64,000 nt of DNA from Minwuia thermotolerans (GCF_002924445.1 NZ_PIGG01000026.1:62001-126000), one strand, 5' to 3'. Counted from the first letter of the stretch, positions 45,947-55,408 are shown. Notes: generated by a model from the sequence alone, not told the origin. A program made the numbers and translations.

Positions 45947-46658
45947 CGACGGTCTCTGCATACTCACGCTGAACCGGCCGGAGGCGCTGAACGCGCTCTC
46001 GCCGAAACTGGTCATGGAACTGCGCGCCCATGTCGACGCCCTGCACCGCCAGCAGGACGAGATAGGCGTCGTCATCCTGCGCGCCGAAGGCCGCTCCTTC
46101 TGCGCCGGCAACGACCTGAAGGCGATCCAGTCGGGCGAGGAAGCGCCGGCGCCCAACTATCAGTCGGACACGGTGGACCTCATCGAGACCCTGCCGCAGC
46201 CGGTGATCGGTGCGGTGCAGGGCCATTGCTACACCGGTGGGCTGGAACTGGCGCTGGCCGTCGACATCATCGTCGCCGGGTCGTCGGCGAAGTTCGCGGA
46301 TACGCACGGCAAGTGGGGCATGACCCCGCGCTGGGGCATGAGCCGCCGGCTGCCCGACCGCGTCGGCGTGCAGCGCGCCAAGGAGATGATGTACTCCGGC
46401 CGCACGGTGGACGCCGAGGAGGCGGTGCGGATCGGCCTCGCTGTCGAATGGGTGCCCGACGAGGAACTGCAGGATCACGTCGTGAAGATGGCCCGCGGCT
46501 TCCTTGCCAACTCCTGGCACACGCTGCGCGGCGACAAGATGCTGGTCAACGAGGGCCAGAACCGCGGCCACAGCGACGCGCTCGCCTTCGAGCGCGTGCA
46601 CAGCCCGGGCCGGTCGCCGGACGTCGCCGAACGCGTGAAGAACTTCGGAAAGGGCTGA
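45921..46658 (+). CDS. Enoyl-CoA hydratase/isomerase family protein
   Basis: A 245-residue crotonase-fold protein. Motifs are RSFCAGNDLKA and GHCYTGGLELALAVDI; the first catalytic Glu is kept in GGLELA. The second Glu of hydratases is replaced by His in the motif FADTHGKWGMTP, which differs from the E-x-x-G of a true hydratase. So isomerase or other activity is possible. It overlaps the ceramidase by 26 bases and is followed by the LLM gene after 3 bases: one transcript. Confidence 0.85.
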   Translation: MALVERTDDDGLCILTLNRPEALNALSPKLVMELRAHVDALHRQQDEIGVVILRAEGRSFCAGNDLKAIQSGEEAPAPNYQSDTVDLIETLPQPVIGAVQGHCYTGGLELALAVDIIVAGSSAKFADTHGKWGMTPRWGMSRRLPDRVGVQRAKEMMYSGRTVDAEEAVRIGLAVEWVPDEELQDHVVKMARGFLANSWHTLRGDKMLVNEGQNRGHSDALAFERVHSPGRSPDVAERVKNFGKG

Positions 46659-46661
46659 GCC

Positions 46662-47699
46662 ATGGCGCTGCTCAAGGTTTCCATCAGCGTCGGCGGCTAT
46701 GACCGCAGCGGCATGGGCGCGGTGGCCGAATTCGTGAAGGCGGCCGAATCCATGGGCGTCGACTGCGCCTGGTCGGCGGAGGCCTGGGGGCAGGACGCCG
46801 CCACCTCGCTCGCCTATCTCGCCGCCCGGACCAGCCGGATCAGGCTCGGCACGGGCATCATGCAGATCAGCGCGCGCGTCCCCTCCATGACGGCGATGAC
46901 CGCGCTTTCGCTCCACAGCCTGTCGGGCGGGCGCTTCATCCTGGGGCTGGGGGTCAGCGGCCCGCAGGTCGTCGAAGGCCTTCAGGGCCGGGACTACCGG
47001 AAGCCGCTCACCCGCCTGAAGGAAACGGTCGACGTGGTCCGCATGGCCTTCCGGGGCGAGAAGCTGAAATACGACGGCGAGACCATCACCCTGCCCAGGC
47101 CGGGCGGGGAAGGAAAGGCGATCCGCCTGGACTTCCCGCCGACGGAGATCCCGATCTACCTCGCCACCCTGGGGCCGAAATCCCTCGAATATACCGGGGA
47201 GGCAGCGGACGGCTGGCTTGGCACGTCCTTCTCGCCGGACCATCCGGAAGCGCACCTGGCCTATATCCGCCGGGGTGCGGAACGCGCCGGGCGCAGCCTC
47301 GCCGACATTCATCTCAACGCGGCCTGCTCGGTCGGCATCGGGGAGGATGTCGAGGCGCTGATCGATTCCCGCCGGCCCGGCATCGCCTTCCAGATGGGCG
47401 CCATGGGCTCGGCGCAGACCAATTTCTACAACGAGGCCTTTCAGCGTTCCGGCTTCGAGGACGAGGCGAAGGAGATCCAGCGGCTCTGGATCGAGGGCTG
47501 CCGCGACGAGGCGGCGAAGATCGTCCCCGACGCGATGATCACCGAGTTCGGCGCCGTCGGCACGCCGGAGATGGTGCGGAAGCGCTTCGAGACCTACGCC
47601 GCCGCCGGCGTTGGCGGCGTCACCGTCCGCTTCGATCCGAAACTCGACGCTGCCGGCCAGCTCGCCCAGCTCGAGAAGGTGATGGAACTGGTAGGCTGA
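46662..47699 (+). CDS. LLM-class flavin/F420-dependent oxidoreductase
   Basis: A 345-residue luciferase-like protein: KVSISVGGYD start, CAWSAEAWGQDA, RIRLGTGIMQISARVP, GGRFILGLGVSGPQVVEGL, and FPPTEIPIYLATLGPKSLEYTG. The family resembles F420-dependent methylenetetrahydromethanopterin reductase-like enzymes used widely in acyl/steroid degradation. It is directly after the enoyl-CoA hydratase-like gene, so a joint catabolic step on an acyl-CoA is likely. F420 use is inference. Ends at the left edge of the TIR insert. Confidence 0.86.
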   Translation: MALLKVSISVGGYDRSGMGAVAEFVKAAESMGVDCAWSAEAWGQDAATSLAYLAARTSRIRLGTGIMQISARVPSMTAMTALSLHSLSGGRFILGLGVSGPQVVEGLQGRDYRKPLTRLKETVDVVRMAFRGEKLKYDGETITLPRPGGEGKAIRLDFPPTEIPIYLATLGPKSLEYTGEAADGWLGTSFSPDHPEAHLAYIRRGAERAGRSLADIHLNAACSVGIGEDVEALIDSRRPGIAFQMGAMGSAQTNFYNEAFQRSGFEDEAKEIQRLWIEGCRDEAAKIVPDAMITEFGAVGTPEMVRKRFETYAAAGVGGVTVRFDPKLDAAGQLAQLEKVMELVG

Positions 47700-47726
47700 T
47701 TTAAATATCTATGCGAGAGATTTACT

Positions 47727-48656
47727 ATGTCTACAAAAGTGGTCGGATTTTTCTGCTATGCGCATAGGGATTTTGATAATTCTAGTGGTGAATTGAGTTG
47801 GGTATTTGAGCAAATTCAGCGCGAGCTGCGACTTCAATCTGGCGAAGATGTGGAGGTGTTTCATGATAGAAAGAATATTCGTTGGGGAGATTTATGGAGA
47901 AGTGCCATTGATTTAACACTTGTTTCATCATATTTTTTAGTGCCAATCTTGAGCCCATCGTTTTTTACCAGCAATGAATGTAGGCGAGAATTTTTTGAGT
48001 TTTTAAAATCTGATCAAGTTGATTTATCTTATAGTCGAATATTTCCAATAAAATTTATTCACGATAGAAAGAGAATGACTGATGATTCAGAGGATGAATT
48101 AGTAAGAGAGGCGTTACGTAGGCAGTACATAGATTGGACAGCATATCGTTTTTGTGAGGAAAAAAGGAAGGTGGAGAAGATAAACGAAATGGTTCTTAGA
48201 CTTGCCGATATTATGGAATTGCATAAAAATAACATCCTTGCTGAGACGAAAAAGCCAATAATAGACCAGTCCCCCAAATCAAGTGAATATGAAGCACAGT
48301 CTGAATCAATCTACAATGAGTTGAGTTCTAATGTTCTAAAAATGCCGATAAATGACAAATCACTGGAAGTATATCAGAAATTATTGATACCAAACATGCC
48401 AACTTCTCCGAACCTAAATCATCGCCTGCTTGTCGATATTGATCGGCTAGGATATGAGTATATCTCCGATATTCATCGTGTCGTAAGAATGCAAGAGAAA
48501 AATGTAATAGAATACTATAAAGAAAATCCCAACTTGTTTGGTTTTTCGACAGATTTTCTAACCAAATCATTGATATTTGAAGATAAAGAATTTCGAGCAC
48601 GACATCCAGCGAGCGCCCAGACGTTAAATGTCGCGCAACAAATCGGACGAATATAG
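47727..48656 (+). CDS. TIR-domain protein, candidate defence effector (acquired)
   Basis: A 309-residue protein whose first 130 residues are a bacterial TIR (TIR_2-type) domain: box 1 FFCYAHRDFD (8-17), EVFHDRKNIRWGDLWRSAI (43-61) and VPILSPSFFTSNECRREFFEF (72-92). Glu88, at the C-x-x-E position after Cys85, is the candidate NAD-cleaving residue. Residues 130-309 are unrecognised, helical, and include LLVDIDRLGYEYISDIHRVV (about 235-255), which loosely resembles a helix-hairpin-helix. G+C is low: 24 of 60 bases in 47941-48000. It sits alone between high-G+C genes, with no phage genes beside it. TIR NADases are known in Thoeris, CBASS and Pycsar defence; what this stand-alone version does is unknown. 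Confidence 0.8.
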   Translation: MSTKVVGFFCYAHRDFDNSSGELSWVFEQIQRELRLQSGEDVEVFHDRKNIRWGDLWRSAIDLTLVSSYFLVPILSPSFFTSNECRREFFEFLKSDQVDLSYSRIFPIKFIHDRKRMTDDSEDELVREALRRQYIDWTAYRFCEEKRKVEKINEMVLRLADIMELHKNNILAETKKPIIDQSPKSSEYEAQSESIYNELSSNVLKMPINDKSLEVYQKLLIPNMPTSPNLNHRLLVDIDRLGYEYISDIHRVVRMQEKNVIEYYKENPNLFGFSTDFLTKSLIFEDKEFRARHPASAQTLNVAQQIGRI

Positions 48657-48674
48657 ACACGATTCGAAACGCCC

Positions 48675-49250
48675 ATGGAAGCACTGATCGTCTCCGCCGG
48701 CGTGGTCGCCCTGGCCGAGATCGGCGACAAGACCATGCTGCTGGCCCTGGTGCTCGCCGCGCGTTTCCGCGCGCCGGCGCTGGTGATCGCCGGCATCCTT
48801 GTCGCCACCCTCGCCAATCATGGTCTGGCCGCGCTGGTCGGCGTCTCGGCGGCGGAACTGTTGGACGGGGCGTGGCTCAGGTGGATCGTCGGGCTGTCCT
48901 TCCTCGCCATGGCGGGATGGACACTCATTCCCGACAAGGCAGACGACCTGAATGTGGAACCGCGCCGCCGCTTCGGGCCGTTCCTCGCCACGACGGCCGC
49001 CTTCTTCCTGGTCGAGATCGGTGACAAGACCCAGCTCGCGACCGTGGTGCTGGCCGCGCGCTTCGATTCCATTCTGATCGTCACGATCGGGACCACGGCG
49101 GGCATGCTGGCGGTCAATGCGCCGACGGTGCTGCTGGGCGGGGCGCTGTCGGAGCGGTTGCCGCTGGGTGCGATCCGCGCGGCGGCGGCGGCGATCTTCG
49201 CCGTTCTCGGTATCCTGACTCTCGCAGCGCCGGAGACGATCGGAGCGTAG
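48675..49250 (+). CDS. TMEM165/GDT1 (UPF0016) cation transporter
   Basis: A 191-residue membrane protein with two copies of the family motif E-x-G-D-K-(T/S): EIGDKTM at residues 15-21 and EIGDKTQ about residue 114. Six helices in two inverted halves with a charged loop between (PDKADDLNVEPRRR) are the family layout. Bacterial members (MneA and relatives) export manganese; Ca2+ is the other candidate. It follows the TIR gene by 18 bases but in high-G+C sequence, so it is a native gene. Confidence 0.9.
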   Translation: MEALIVSAGVVALAEIGDKTMLLALVLAARFRAPALVIAGILVATLANHGLAALVGVSAAELLDGAWLRWIVGLSFLAMAGWTLIPDKADDLNVEPRRRFGPFLATTAAFFLVEIGDKTQLATVVLAARFDSILIVTIGTTAGMLAVNAPTVLLGGALSERLPLGAIRAAAAAIFAVLGILTLAAPETIGA

Positions 49251-49263
49251 TCCAGTGCTCGTC

Positions 49264-49327
49264 ATTGCCCGGTTCAGCCGGGCAATCCATATGCGGGGCC
49301 GATGGACCGCCCGGACAAACCGGGCGG
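49264..49327. repeat. Double-hairpin convergent-gene repeat, copy B
   Basis: Two perfect hairpins: ATTGCCCGG (49264-49272) with CCGGGCAAT (49278-49286), loop TTCAG; CCGCCCGG (49307-49314) with CCGGGCGG (49320-49327), loop ACAAA. It lies between the convergent GDT1 and acyl-CoA synthetase genes. Against copy A at 19088, stem bases change on both sides and still pair, so structure is conserved. Probable two-way terminator. Confidence 0.75.
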
Positions 49328-49341
49328 TGACGGCGCGTGTG

Positions 49342-51201
49342 TTACCCCCGCCCGATCTCGAAGCGGGTCTCGTAGCCGCCGACCGTCTCGCGGATGCGCT
49401 CCTCGGTCTCCGGCGGCCCGTCCTTCACCGTGATCGCCGCCAGCGTGCCATGGACCTTGTCCTGGCGGACCTCGACCATGATCTCGGCGCCCAGTTCGTT
49501 GGCGAGCATGCCGATATCGCGGTCGAAGACGCGTTGCACCGCCTCGATCCGGAGCGAGGGCTTGAAGATCTTGCCGACGCCGGTGAGCGGCATCTCCTCG
49601 ATCGGGATGATCTCGACCGGGTTCGCCGCGCGTTCGGTGATGCGTTCGGCGACGAAGCCCTTCAGTTCGTCCTCTGTGGCCGAACGGCCCCTCGCGAACT
49701 GCACGAAGACGACGGGCAACTCGCCCACGCGCCGGTCGGGCCGGCCCACTGCCGCGGCCAGCTCGATCGCCGGGTGCTGGTAGAGGATGTCCTCGATGGT
49801 CGCCGGATCGATGTTGTGGCCGCCGCGGATGATCAGGTCCTTCGACCGGCCGGTCAGCCAGATATAGCCGTCGGCGTCGATGCGGCCGAGATCGCCGGTG
49901 TCGAACCATTCGCCGTCCAGCCAGGCCTTGCCGTCATGGACCGGATCGAGATAGCCGCCGAATATCTGCGGGCCGCGGCAGACCACCAGGCCGATCTCGT
50001 CGATCTTGCAGTCGCCCTCGATATGGCCATCGTCGTCGGTGCGCACCACGCGGATCTCGTTGAAGGGCAGGCGGAAGCCGATCGAGCCCACACGGACCTC
50101 GCCCTCGAACGGGTTCGAGGCCGAGAAGCCATGGGTCTCGGTCATGCCCCAGCCCTCGACCAGCGGGACACCGAGTCTGCGGGTCGCGAGATTGGCGACC
50201 TCGACGGAGAGCGTCGAGCCGCCCACCGCGCCATAGCGCAGCGACGACAGGTCGTGCTCTTCGATCGGTTGCTGCAGCAGCATCGACCATATGGCCGGCA
50301 CGACCGGGATCAGGTTCCACTTCAGCCGCGCCGCGTTGGCGAAGAAGTCGCGGGCCACGTTCGGGTTCCGGAATCCCTCCGATCCCAGCAGGGTGATGGT
50401 GTGGCCCCACAGGAACGGCATCGCGCCCCAGGCGGTGGCGCCGCCGACATGGAACAGCGGCAGGCCCATCGGCGCGTGCAGGTCGTCCAGCGGGATGGCG
50501 TTGCCGTAGTTCCAGCTCTGCAGCATCAGACCCTTCTGGGTGTGCCGCGCCAGCTTGGGCACGCCGGTAGTGCCGCCGGTGTGGAACAGCGCCGCCGTGC
50601 CGTGCATGTCGAAGTCGCGGGCAAAGGTCAGCCGCCCGGCCTCGACGCCTTCCATGGCCTGCTCGTAGAGGATCACGTCCCCGTCGACATCGGCGCCGCT
50701 GCCGCCGACCTGGATCACTTTCAGGCCGGGGATTTCCTTCCGCACCGCCTCGATCCGCGGCCAGGGGTCGGGGCTGATCGAGGGATGGCAGCCGACGATC
50801 ACCTTCGTGCCCGCCGCCTTGCAGATGGAGACGATGTGCTCCGGCTCCAGGAAGGGGTTCACCGGATTGACGATGCCCGCCGTTTCCGCGCCCCACAGCA
50901 GGTAGTGCGTTTCCGGTACGATCGGCATCAGCAGGGTGACCACGTCCTCCTCGCCGACGCCCAGGCCGCGCAGCATGTTTGCGGTCTGCGTCACGCGCCG
51001 GAACAGGTCGCGATAGGTGATCTTCTCGGGCTCGTCGGCCAGCTCGCCGCGCGCCAGGTTCCAGATCGCCGGGCGGTCCGGATGGCGCTCGGCAGAGTGG
51101 CGGAGCGCGGCGTAGATGTTGTCGGCCGGCAGTAGTTCGGTGAACGGCGTCTTCTCGATCTCGACAACGTCCGCCAGCGTGTTCGCGGGTTTCTTCTGCA
51201 T
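49342..51201 (-). CDS. AMP-binding acyl-CoA synthetase
   Basis: A 619-residue adenylate-forming enzyme making an acyl-CoA. The P-loop is [16 protein letters not shown], the adenine motif [10 protein letters not shown], and [27 protein letters not shown] is the usual A8 region. The C-terminal [14 protein letters not shown] has the catalytic Lys. ATG at 51201 has GGGGAGG before it; a GTG one codon earlier is possible. No clear neighbour partner is in the same strand run; a HAD phosphatase gene lies 61 bases upstream. Fatty or aryl acid chain length is unknown. Confidence 0.9.
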   Translation of the reverse strand: MQKKPANTLADVVEIEKTPFTELLPADNIYAALRHSAERHPDRPAIWNLARGELADEPEKITYRDLFRRVTQTANMLRGLGVGEEDVVTLLMPIVPETHYLLWGAETAGIVNPVNPFLEPEHIVSICKAAGTKVIVGCHPSISPDPWPRIEAVRKEIPGLKVIQVGGSGADVDGDVILYEQAMEGVEAGRLTFARDFDMHGTAALFHTGGTTGVPKLARHTQKGLMLQSWNYGNAIPLDDLHAPMGLPLFHVGGATAWGAMPFLWGHTITLLGSEGFRNPNVARDFFANAARLKWNLIPVVPAIWSMLLQQPIEEHDLSSLRYGAVGGSTLSVEVANLATRRLGVPLVEGWGMTETHGFSASNPFEGEVRVGSIGFRLPFNEIRVVRTDDDGHIEGDCKIDEIGLVVCRGPQIFGGYLDPVHDGKAWLDGEWFDTGDLGRIDADGYIWLTGRSKDLIIRGGHNIDPATIEDILYQHPAIELAAAVGRPDRRVGELPVVFVQFARGRSATEDELKGFVAERITERAANPVEIIPIEEMPLTGVGKIFKPSLRIEAVQRVFDRDIGMLANELGAEIMVEVRQDKVHGTLAAITVKDGPPETEERIRETVGGYETRFEIGRG

Positions 51202-51262
51202 CACGGTCCTCCCCGTGCAGGAGGTTAGAGCATTCCGGCGGGGAGTGAAATCGCGCCTGCGC

Positions 51263-52120
51263 CTACCACTCGAGCTGAGTCATGGCGGCGACCGGCCAGA
51301 GGTCGGCCGCCGCGCAGATGCGGATCAGCGCCGCCTCGTCCAACCGCCCTTCGGCCATCACCTCGCGCGCGTGAATGCCGCCGGTCACCAGCACGCCCGC
51401 GATGCCGGCGGCGGTGGCGCCGGCAATGTCGGTGCGCAGCGTGTCGCCCACGGCCAGCATCCGGTCCGGGGCGATATCGCCCAGTTCGTGGCGACAGTAA
51501 TCGTAGGCGACCCCGTAGGGCTTGCCGAACCAGTGCACCTTGCCGCCGATGTCCTGATAGGCCTGCGCCAGCGCGCCGGCGCAAGGCAGCATCTCGTGGC
51601 CGCGCATCACCTCGTAGTCCGGATTGGCGCAGACCATGGGCAGGCCGCGGTTCTTCGCCTGCGCCAGCGCGCCGGCGTAGTCGTCGACGGTCTCGGTCTC
51701 GTCGTTGTTCAGCCCGCCGCAGAGGATGAAGTCGGCGTCTCCCAGACTGTCCGTCTCCTCCAGATCGAGCCCCTCGGTGATGGTGCGGTCCGGGCCCTTG
51801 CCCCAGAAGAGGAAGCGCCGCCCGACGTCGACCGCGCCGCTTTCCAGCGCCGCCCGCACCAGGTCGCCGGAAGCCACCACGCGGTCGTAATGTTCCCGCG
51901 GGACGCCCATCCTGGCCAGGAAGGGATCGACCACCGTGCCGAGCCGGGGCGCGTTGGAGAGCAGCAGCACGCGTTTGCCCTGCGCCGTCAGCGCCGCCAG
52001 GGTGCGCAGCGCGCCGGGATAGGCCTCGATCCCATTGTGGACCACGCCCCACAGGTCGAAGAGAAACGCGTCATGGCGCTCGGCCAGCGGCGCGATATGA
52101 TCGATCACGTCAACAGTCAT
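51263..52120 (-). CDS. HAD-superfamily sugar-phosphate phosphatase (NagD-like, TIGR01459 type)
   Basis: A 285-residue phosphatase. The nucleophile Asp is in [12 protein letters not shown] and the second motif is [10 protein letters not shown]. The acidic motif IV is in [14 protein letters not shown] with a Lys in [12 protein letters not shown]. The pattern with DLWGVVHNG fits the TIGR01459 group of NagD-type phosphatases. Substrate unknown, probably a small phosphorylated metabolite. ATG at 52120; an open frame continues far upstream but runs antisense through the next gene, so I reject it. Divergent from the SDR gene. Confidence 0.88.
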   Translation of the reverse strand: MTVDVIDHIAPLAERHDAFLFDLWGVVHNGIEAYPGALRTLAALTAQGKRVLLLSNAPRLGTVVDPFLARMGVPREHYDRVVASGDLVRAALESGAVDVGRRFLFWGKGPDRTITEGLDLEETDSLGDADFILCGGLNNDETETVDDYAGALAQAKNRGLPMVCANPDYEVMRGHEMLPCAGALAQAYQDIGGKVHWFGKPYGVAYDYCRHELGDIAPDRMLAVGDTLRTDIAGATAAGIAGVLVTGGIHAREVMAEGRLDEAALIRICAAADLWPVAAMTQLEW

Positions 52121-52180
52121 GGCCGCTCCGTTAGCCGAAGGCGGGAGGCGGTTCAACGAAGATCTCGGGGGAGGGGAAAG

Positions 52181-52966
52181 ATGGATCTCGATCTGAAGGG
52201 AAAGACCGTGCTGATCACCGGCGCCAGCCGCGGGATCGGCTTCGGCTGCGCCGAGGTCTTCGCACAGGAGGGCGCGAGCCTGCACCTCGTCTCGCAGGAC
52301 CCGGACCGGCTGGCCGAGGCGAAGCGCATCATCGACATGACCTATCATGTCCCCGTGGCCACCAGCGCCCTCGACCTTTCCGACAGCGCGGCCATCGCGA
52401 CGCTGGCGGCCGAGTGCCCCGAGCCGGACATCCTGATCAACAACGCCGGCGCCATTCCCGCGGGCACGCTGGATCGCGTCGACGAGGCCACCTGGCGCAA
52501 GGCCTGGGACCTGAAGGTCTTCGGCTACATCAACATGATCCGCGACTACTACGCCCGCTTCGCCGCGCGGGGCCGGGGCGTGATCGTCAACGTCATCGGC
52601 ATGGCGGGCGAGAATCCGGATTCGTCCTATGTCGCCGGCTCGACCGGCAACGCCGCGCTGATGGCCTTCACGAAGACCATGGGCGGGACCAGCCTGGCCG
52701 ACGGCATCCGCATCGTCGGCGTCAATCCTGGCGCGGTGCTGACCGAGCGCATCCGCACCATGCTGCGCACGGTGGCGGAGCAGGAACTGGGCGACGCCGA
52801 ACGCTGGTCGGAGATGATGGACAAGCTGCCGCTGGGGCGCGCCGCGACGGTCCGCGAGACGGCAGACGTGGTCGCATTCCTCGCCTCCGCGCGGGCGTCC
52901 TACATTTCCGGCACCATCGTCACCGTCGACGGCGGTCACGCGTCCAAGAACTCGAGCTTCCGGTAA
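52181..52966 (+). CDS. Short-chain dehydrogenase/reductase-like protein lacking the catalytic Ser and Lys
   Basis: A 261-residue Rossmann protein. The NAD(P) motif TGASRGIG is at residues 13-20 and NNAG at 87-90, but the catalytic region reads Y150-VAGS, so the usual YxxxK lysine is Ser154. The Ser about 13 residues before the Tyr is also absent (NVIGMAG). An NNAG loop and VNPG are normal. This matches a small known group of SDRs (PRK06125-like) with Y-x-x-G-S. It may be a reductase with a different proton relay, or a binding protein. GGGGGAGGGG precedes the ATG. Alone on its strand, convergent with pqqE. Confidence 0.85.
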   Translation: MDLDLKGKTVLITGASRGIGFGCAEVFAQEGASLHLVSQDPDRLAEAKRIIDMTYHVPVATSALDLSDSAAIATLAAECPEPDILINNAGAIPAGTLDRVDEATWRKAWDLKVFGYINMIRDYYARFAARGRGVIVNVIGMAGENPDSSYVAGSTGNAALMAFTKTMGGTSLADGIRIVGVNPGAVLTERIRTMLRTVAEQELGDAERWSEMMDKLPLGRAATVRETADVVAFLASARASYISGTIVTVDGGHASKNSSFR

Positions 52967-53061
52967 CGGACCGGCGCGCGAGGGGTGGTATGGCCGGCTC
53001 GAGCGCTGTCCGAATTCTGGCGCCGTCGGTCCGCCACGGCGGCAGGCGTTCTCGGCAGCGC

Positions 53062-54156
53062 CTACAGGAACCGCCGGTAATCGTACTCGCCGACATGGCT
53101 GTCGGCGGCCGTCCCGGCCATGGCGCGCAGCCTCTCGTGCTGATCCGACTTCTCGCAGGCGGGATCGGTCGCGGCGGCGTCCCCGGCGATGGCCAGCGCC
53201 TGGCAGCGGCAGCCGCCGAAGTCGATCTCGCGCCGGTCGCAGCTCCGGCAGGGCTCCGGCATCCAGTCCGTGCCGCGGAAGGCGTTGAAGGCCTGGCCGC
53301 CGCTCCAGATCTCCGCCAGCGGCTTTTCGCGGACATTGTCGAACGTCAGCCCCGGGATCGTCTCGGCAGCGTGGCAGGGCAGCACCTTGCCCGAGGGCGT
53401 GACGTTCAGCGAGCGGCGGCCCCAGCCGCCGACGCAGGGCTTCGGACGCTTCGCGTAGTAGTCGGGGACGACGGCGTCGATGACGATCCGGCCCTTCAGG
53501 CTCTCGCGCAGGTCCTCGACGGTTGCCAGCGCCCGCTCGACCTGGGCGATTGTCGGCATCAGCGCATTCCTGTTTCTCAGCGCCCAGCCGTAGTACTGCG
53601 CGTGGGCGATCTCGACCCGGCGCGCGCCGAGACCGACGGCGAAACGCACCATGTCGCCGACCAGATCGATATTGGCGCGGTGGATGACGGCGTTGACTGT
53701 CAGCGGCAGGCCGAGCCGGACGACTTCCTCGGCCAGGGCGAGCTTGGCGCGGTGGGCGCCGTCCAGCCCGGCGATACGGTCCGCCGGAGCCTCGTGCACG
53801 CCCTCGAAGGATATCTGCACATGGTCCAGGCCGGCATCGGCCAGTTCCTCGAGACGCCCGGCCTTCACGCCGACGCCCGAGGTGATCAGGTTGGTGTAGA
53901 GACCGGCGGCGGCGCAGTGGGCGACGAGGTCGACGAGGTCGGCGCGGGCGGTGGGCTCGCCGCCGGACAGATGCACCTGGAGCACCCCGAGTTCCGCGGC
54001 CTCGGAGAAGACGCGGCGCCATTCATCGGTGGAGAGTTCTACCGAACGGCGGTCGAGCTCGACCGGGTTCGAGCAGTAGGGGCAGTGCAGCGGGCAGCGA
54101 TGGGTAAGTTCGGCCAGCAGGCCGATGGGCGGATCGATATGTGCGCCGGCGTTCAC
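53062..54156 (-). CDS. pqqE: PQQ biosynthesis radical SAM enzyme PqqE
   Basis: A 364-residue radical SAM protein that joins Glu and Tyr of the PqqA peptide. The CxxxCxxC motif is at Cys21, 25, 28 in [13 protein letters not shown]. The SPASM-type C-terminal region has [23 protein letters not shown], then [19 protein letters not shown] with the auxiliary cluster cysteines. Works with PqqD as peptide chaperone; pqqD is upstream and overlaps by 4 bases. Short and convergent with the SDR gene. Classic and complete. Confidence 0.97.
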   Translation of the reverse strand: MNAGAHIDPPIGLLAELTHRCPLHCPYCSNPVELDRRSVELSTDEWRRVFSEAAELGVLQVHLSGGEPTARADLVDLVAHCAAAGLYTNLITSGVGVKAGRLEELADAGLDHVQISFEGVHEAPADRIAGLDGAHRAKLALAEEVVRLGLPLTVNAVIHRANIDLVGDMVRFAVGLGARRVEIAHAQYYGWALRNRNALMPTIAQVERALATVEDLRESLKGRIVIDAVVPDYYAKRPKPCVGGWGRRSLNVTPSGKVLPCHAAETIPGLTFDNVREKPLAEIWSGGQAFNAFRGTDWMPEPCRSCDRREIDFGGCRCQALAIAGDAAATDPACEKSDQHERLRAMAGTAADSHVGEYDYRRFL

Positions 54157-54431
54157 AGGTCGAGGAACCGTTTCTCGGCCAGGCTGGCGAGCATGGCCTT
54201 CACGTCGGTGTCGATGCGCTCGCGCGGGGCGTCGAAGCTGGCGCAGAGGTCGTCGACGATGTCGGCGACAGAGCGTTCGCCGTTGACGCGCTCGAGGATC
54301 TCGACGGCGATCGGGTCCAGCTTGATCACGCGCTCCGGCGCCATCAGCGTCCAGCCGCCACGCGCCTTGTCCTCACGCAGCTTCACGCCGCGGGGCAGCA
54401 CGGGTACGGCGCTGTCGTCCGGTCCGTTCAC
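54153..54431 (-). CDS. pqqD: PQQ biosynthesis peptide chaperone PqqD
   Basis: A 92-residue PqqD that binds the PqqA peptide and presents it to PqqE. The pattern [30 protein letters not shown], split here, then [21 protein letters not shown] is typical. The start is GTG at 54431, chosen because its GTGA overlaps the pqqC stop; an open frame further up would read into pqqC. Couples pqqC to pqqE (4-base overlap). Confidence 0.93.
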   Translation of the reverse strand: MNGPDDSAVPVLPRGVKLREDKARGGWTLMAPERVIKLDPIAVEILERVNGERSVADIVDDLCASFDAPRERIDTDVKAMLASLAEKRFLDL

Positions 54432-55165
54432 CGTGCGCCGTCCGGCGTGAAGGCGTCGGGCGGGATCATGCCGGGCTCCACATAGGCGAAATACAGCGCG
54501 TCGAGCTGGGACCAGAGCACGTTGCACTTGAAGATCAGCGCCGCCAGCACGGCCTGCTGCTGGTCGGGGCGGACGGCGTGGCGCTTGACGTAGTCGAGAG
54601 CGAAGTCGGAATCCCGCGGCGCCTGGGTCAGACGCTTGTTGAAATAGGCCAGCGTGGCCTCGTCGACGAAGTCGTAACCGGCCAGCATGCCTGAGACCCG
54701 TTCGGAGATGATCGTCGGCGAGAACAGTTCGGTCAGCGAACTGGCGATGGCCTCCAGCAGGGGCTGATCGCGCACGAAATGGACATAGGCTTCCACGGCG
54801 AATCTCGTCGCCGGCAGGATGCCGCGCATGCTTTCGACATAGCCACGGTCGAGACCCAGCCCCTCGCAGAGGCCGAGCCAGCGCTCGATGCCGCCATCGC
54901 CTTCCGCCTCGCCGTCATGGTCGACGATCCGGCGGCGCCATTCGCGCCGCAGCGCCGCCGTCGGCAGGCGGGCCATCAGCGTCGCGTCCTTCGCCGGTAT
55001 GTGCGCCTGATAGCAGTAGCGGTTCAGCGCCCAGGCCTGCACCTGCCCCTTGTTCAACTCGCCGCCGTGCAGCAGCTTGTGGAACGGATGCAGATTGTGA
55101 TAGCGGCGGGCGCCGATATCGCGCAGCGCCGCCTCCAGGGCGTCAGGGGACATGGCCTCGTTCAT
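54428..55165 (-). CDS. pqqC: Pyrroloquinoline-quinone synthase PqqC
   Basis: A 245-residue cofactorless oxidase that does the final ring closure and eight-electron oxidation. Recognisable parts are YHNLHPFHKLLHGGELNKGQVQAWALNRYCYQ (split), WLGLCEGLGLDR and RFAVEAYVHFVRDQPLLEAIASSLTELFSP with His and Tyr/Arg residues of the active site. Follows pqqA after a 77-base gap with a terminator-like hairpin, and is coupled to pqqD. pqqB is not between pqqA and pqqC, where it often sits. Confidence 0.96.
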   Translation of the reverse strand: MNEAMSPDALEAALRDIGARRYHNLHPFHKLLHGGELNKGQVQAWALNRYCYQAHIPAKDATLMARLPTAALRREWRRRIVDHDGEAEGDGGIERWLGLCEGLGLDRGYVESMRGILPATRFAVEAYVHFVRDQPLLEAIASSLTELFSPTIISERVSGMLAGYDFVDEATLAYFNKRLTQAPRDSDFALDYVKRHAVRPDQQQAVLAALIFKCNVLWSQLDALYFAYVEPGMIPPDAFTPDGAR

Positions 55166-55184
55166 GATCGGGTCGTTCCTGACG

Positions 55185-55216
55185 AAAATGGCCGGCCCGT
55201 CAGGACCGGCCGGCCA
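55185..55216 (-). terminator. Intercistronic hairpin between pqqA and pqqC
   Basis: On the minus-strand transcript, TGGCCGGCC pairs GGCCGGCCA (plus strand 55208-55216 and 55189-55197) around a 10-base loop, then a run of T (55185-55188). A 9-bp GC-only stem with a short U tract is a partial Rho-independent terminator. It would let the short pqqA message outnumber the pqqCDE message, as reported for pqqA in other PQQ producers. Confidence 0.7.
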
Positions 55217-55242
55217 CTCTCACTTCGACGATGTCGAAAGGT

Positions 55243-55320
55243 TCAGATCTCGGCGGGGAAGTAGCCGTTGATTTCCATGCCGATGCAGATTTCTTCGATG
55301 ACGGGCGTCGTCCAGGCCAT
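55243..55320 (-). CDS. pqqA: PQQ precursor peptide PqqA
   Basis: A 25-residue peptide: MAWTTPVIEEICIGMEINGY then FPAEI. Glu16 and Tyr20 in E-I-N-G-Y are the residues cross-linked to become PQQ; the E-x-x-x-Y motif is the hallmark. GGGAGG stands 5 bases before the ATG. This gene is too short for usual gene callers. It starts the pqqA-C-D-E run and is followed by a terminator-like hairpin. Confidence 0.95.
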   Translation of the reverse strand: MAWTTPVIEEICIGMEINGYFPAEI

Positions 55321-55408
55321 GGTTGCCTCCCATAGTGTTTCGTGACCGGTTTGTAACTCGGTGACGCAGCGTAACGAAGTTGCGCGAGCGGGCCAAATCT
55401 TTTTCGCG

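Noticed and set aside
47700-48675. Direct repeats or transposon ends around the TIR gene
   Set aside because: No matching repeats were seen at either edge; insertion mechanism cannot be stated.
51263-54022. Single 919-codon minus-strand frame from pqqE region to the HAD gene
   Set aside because: Only its last 285 codons encode a protein (HAD phosphatase). The rest is antisense to the SDR gene and out of frame with pqqE.
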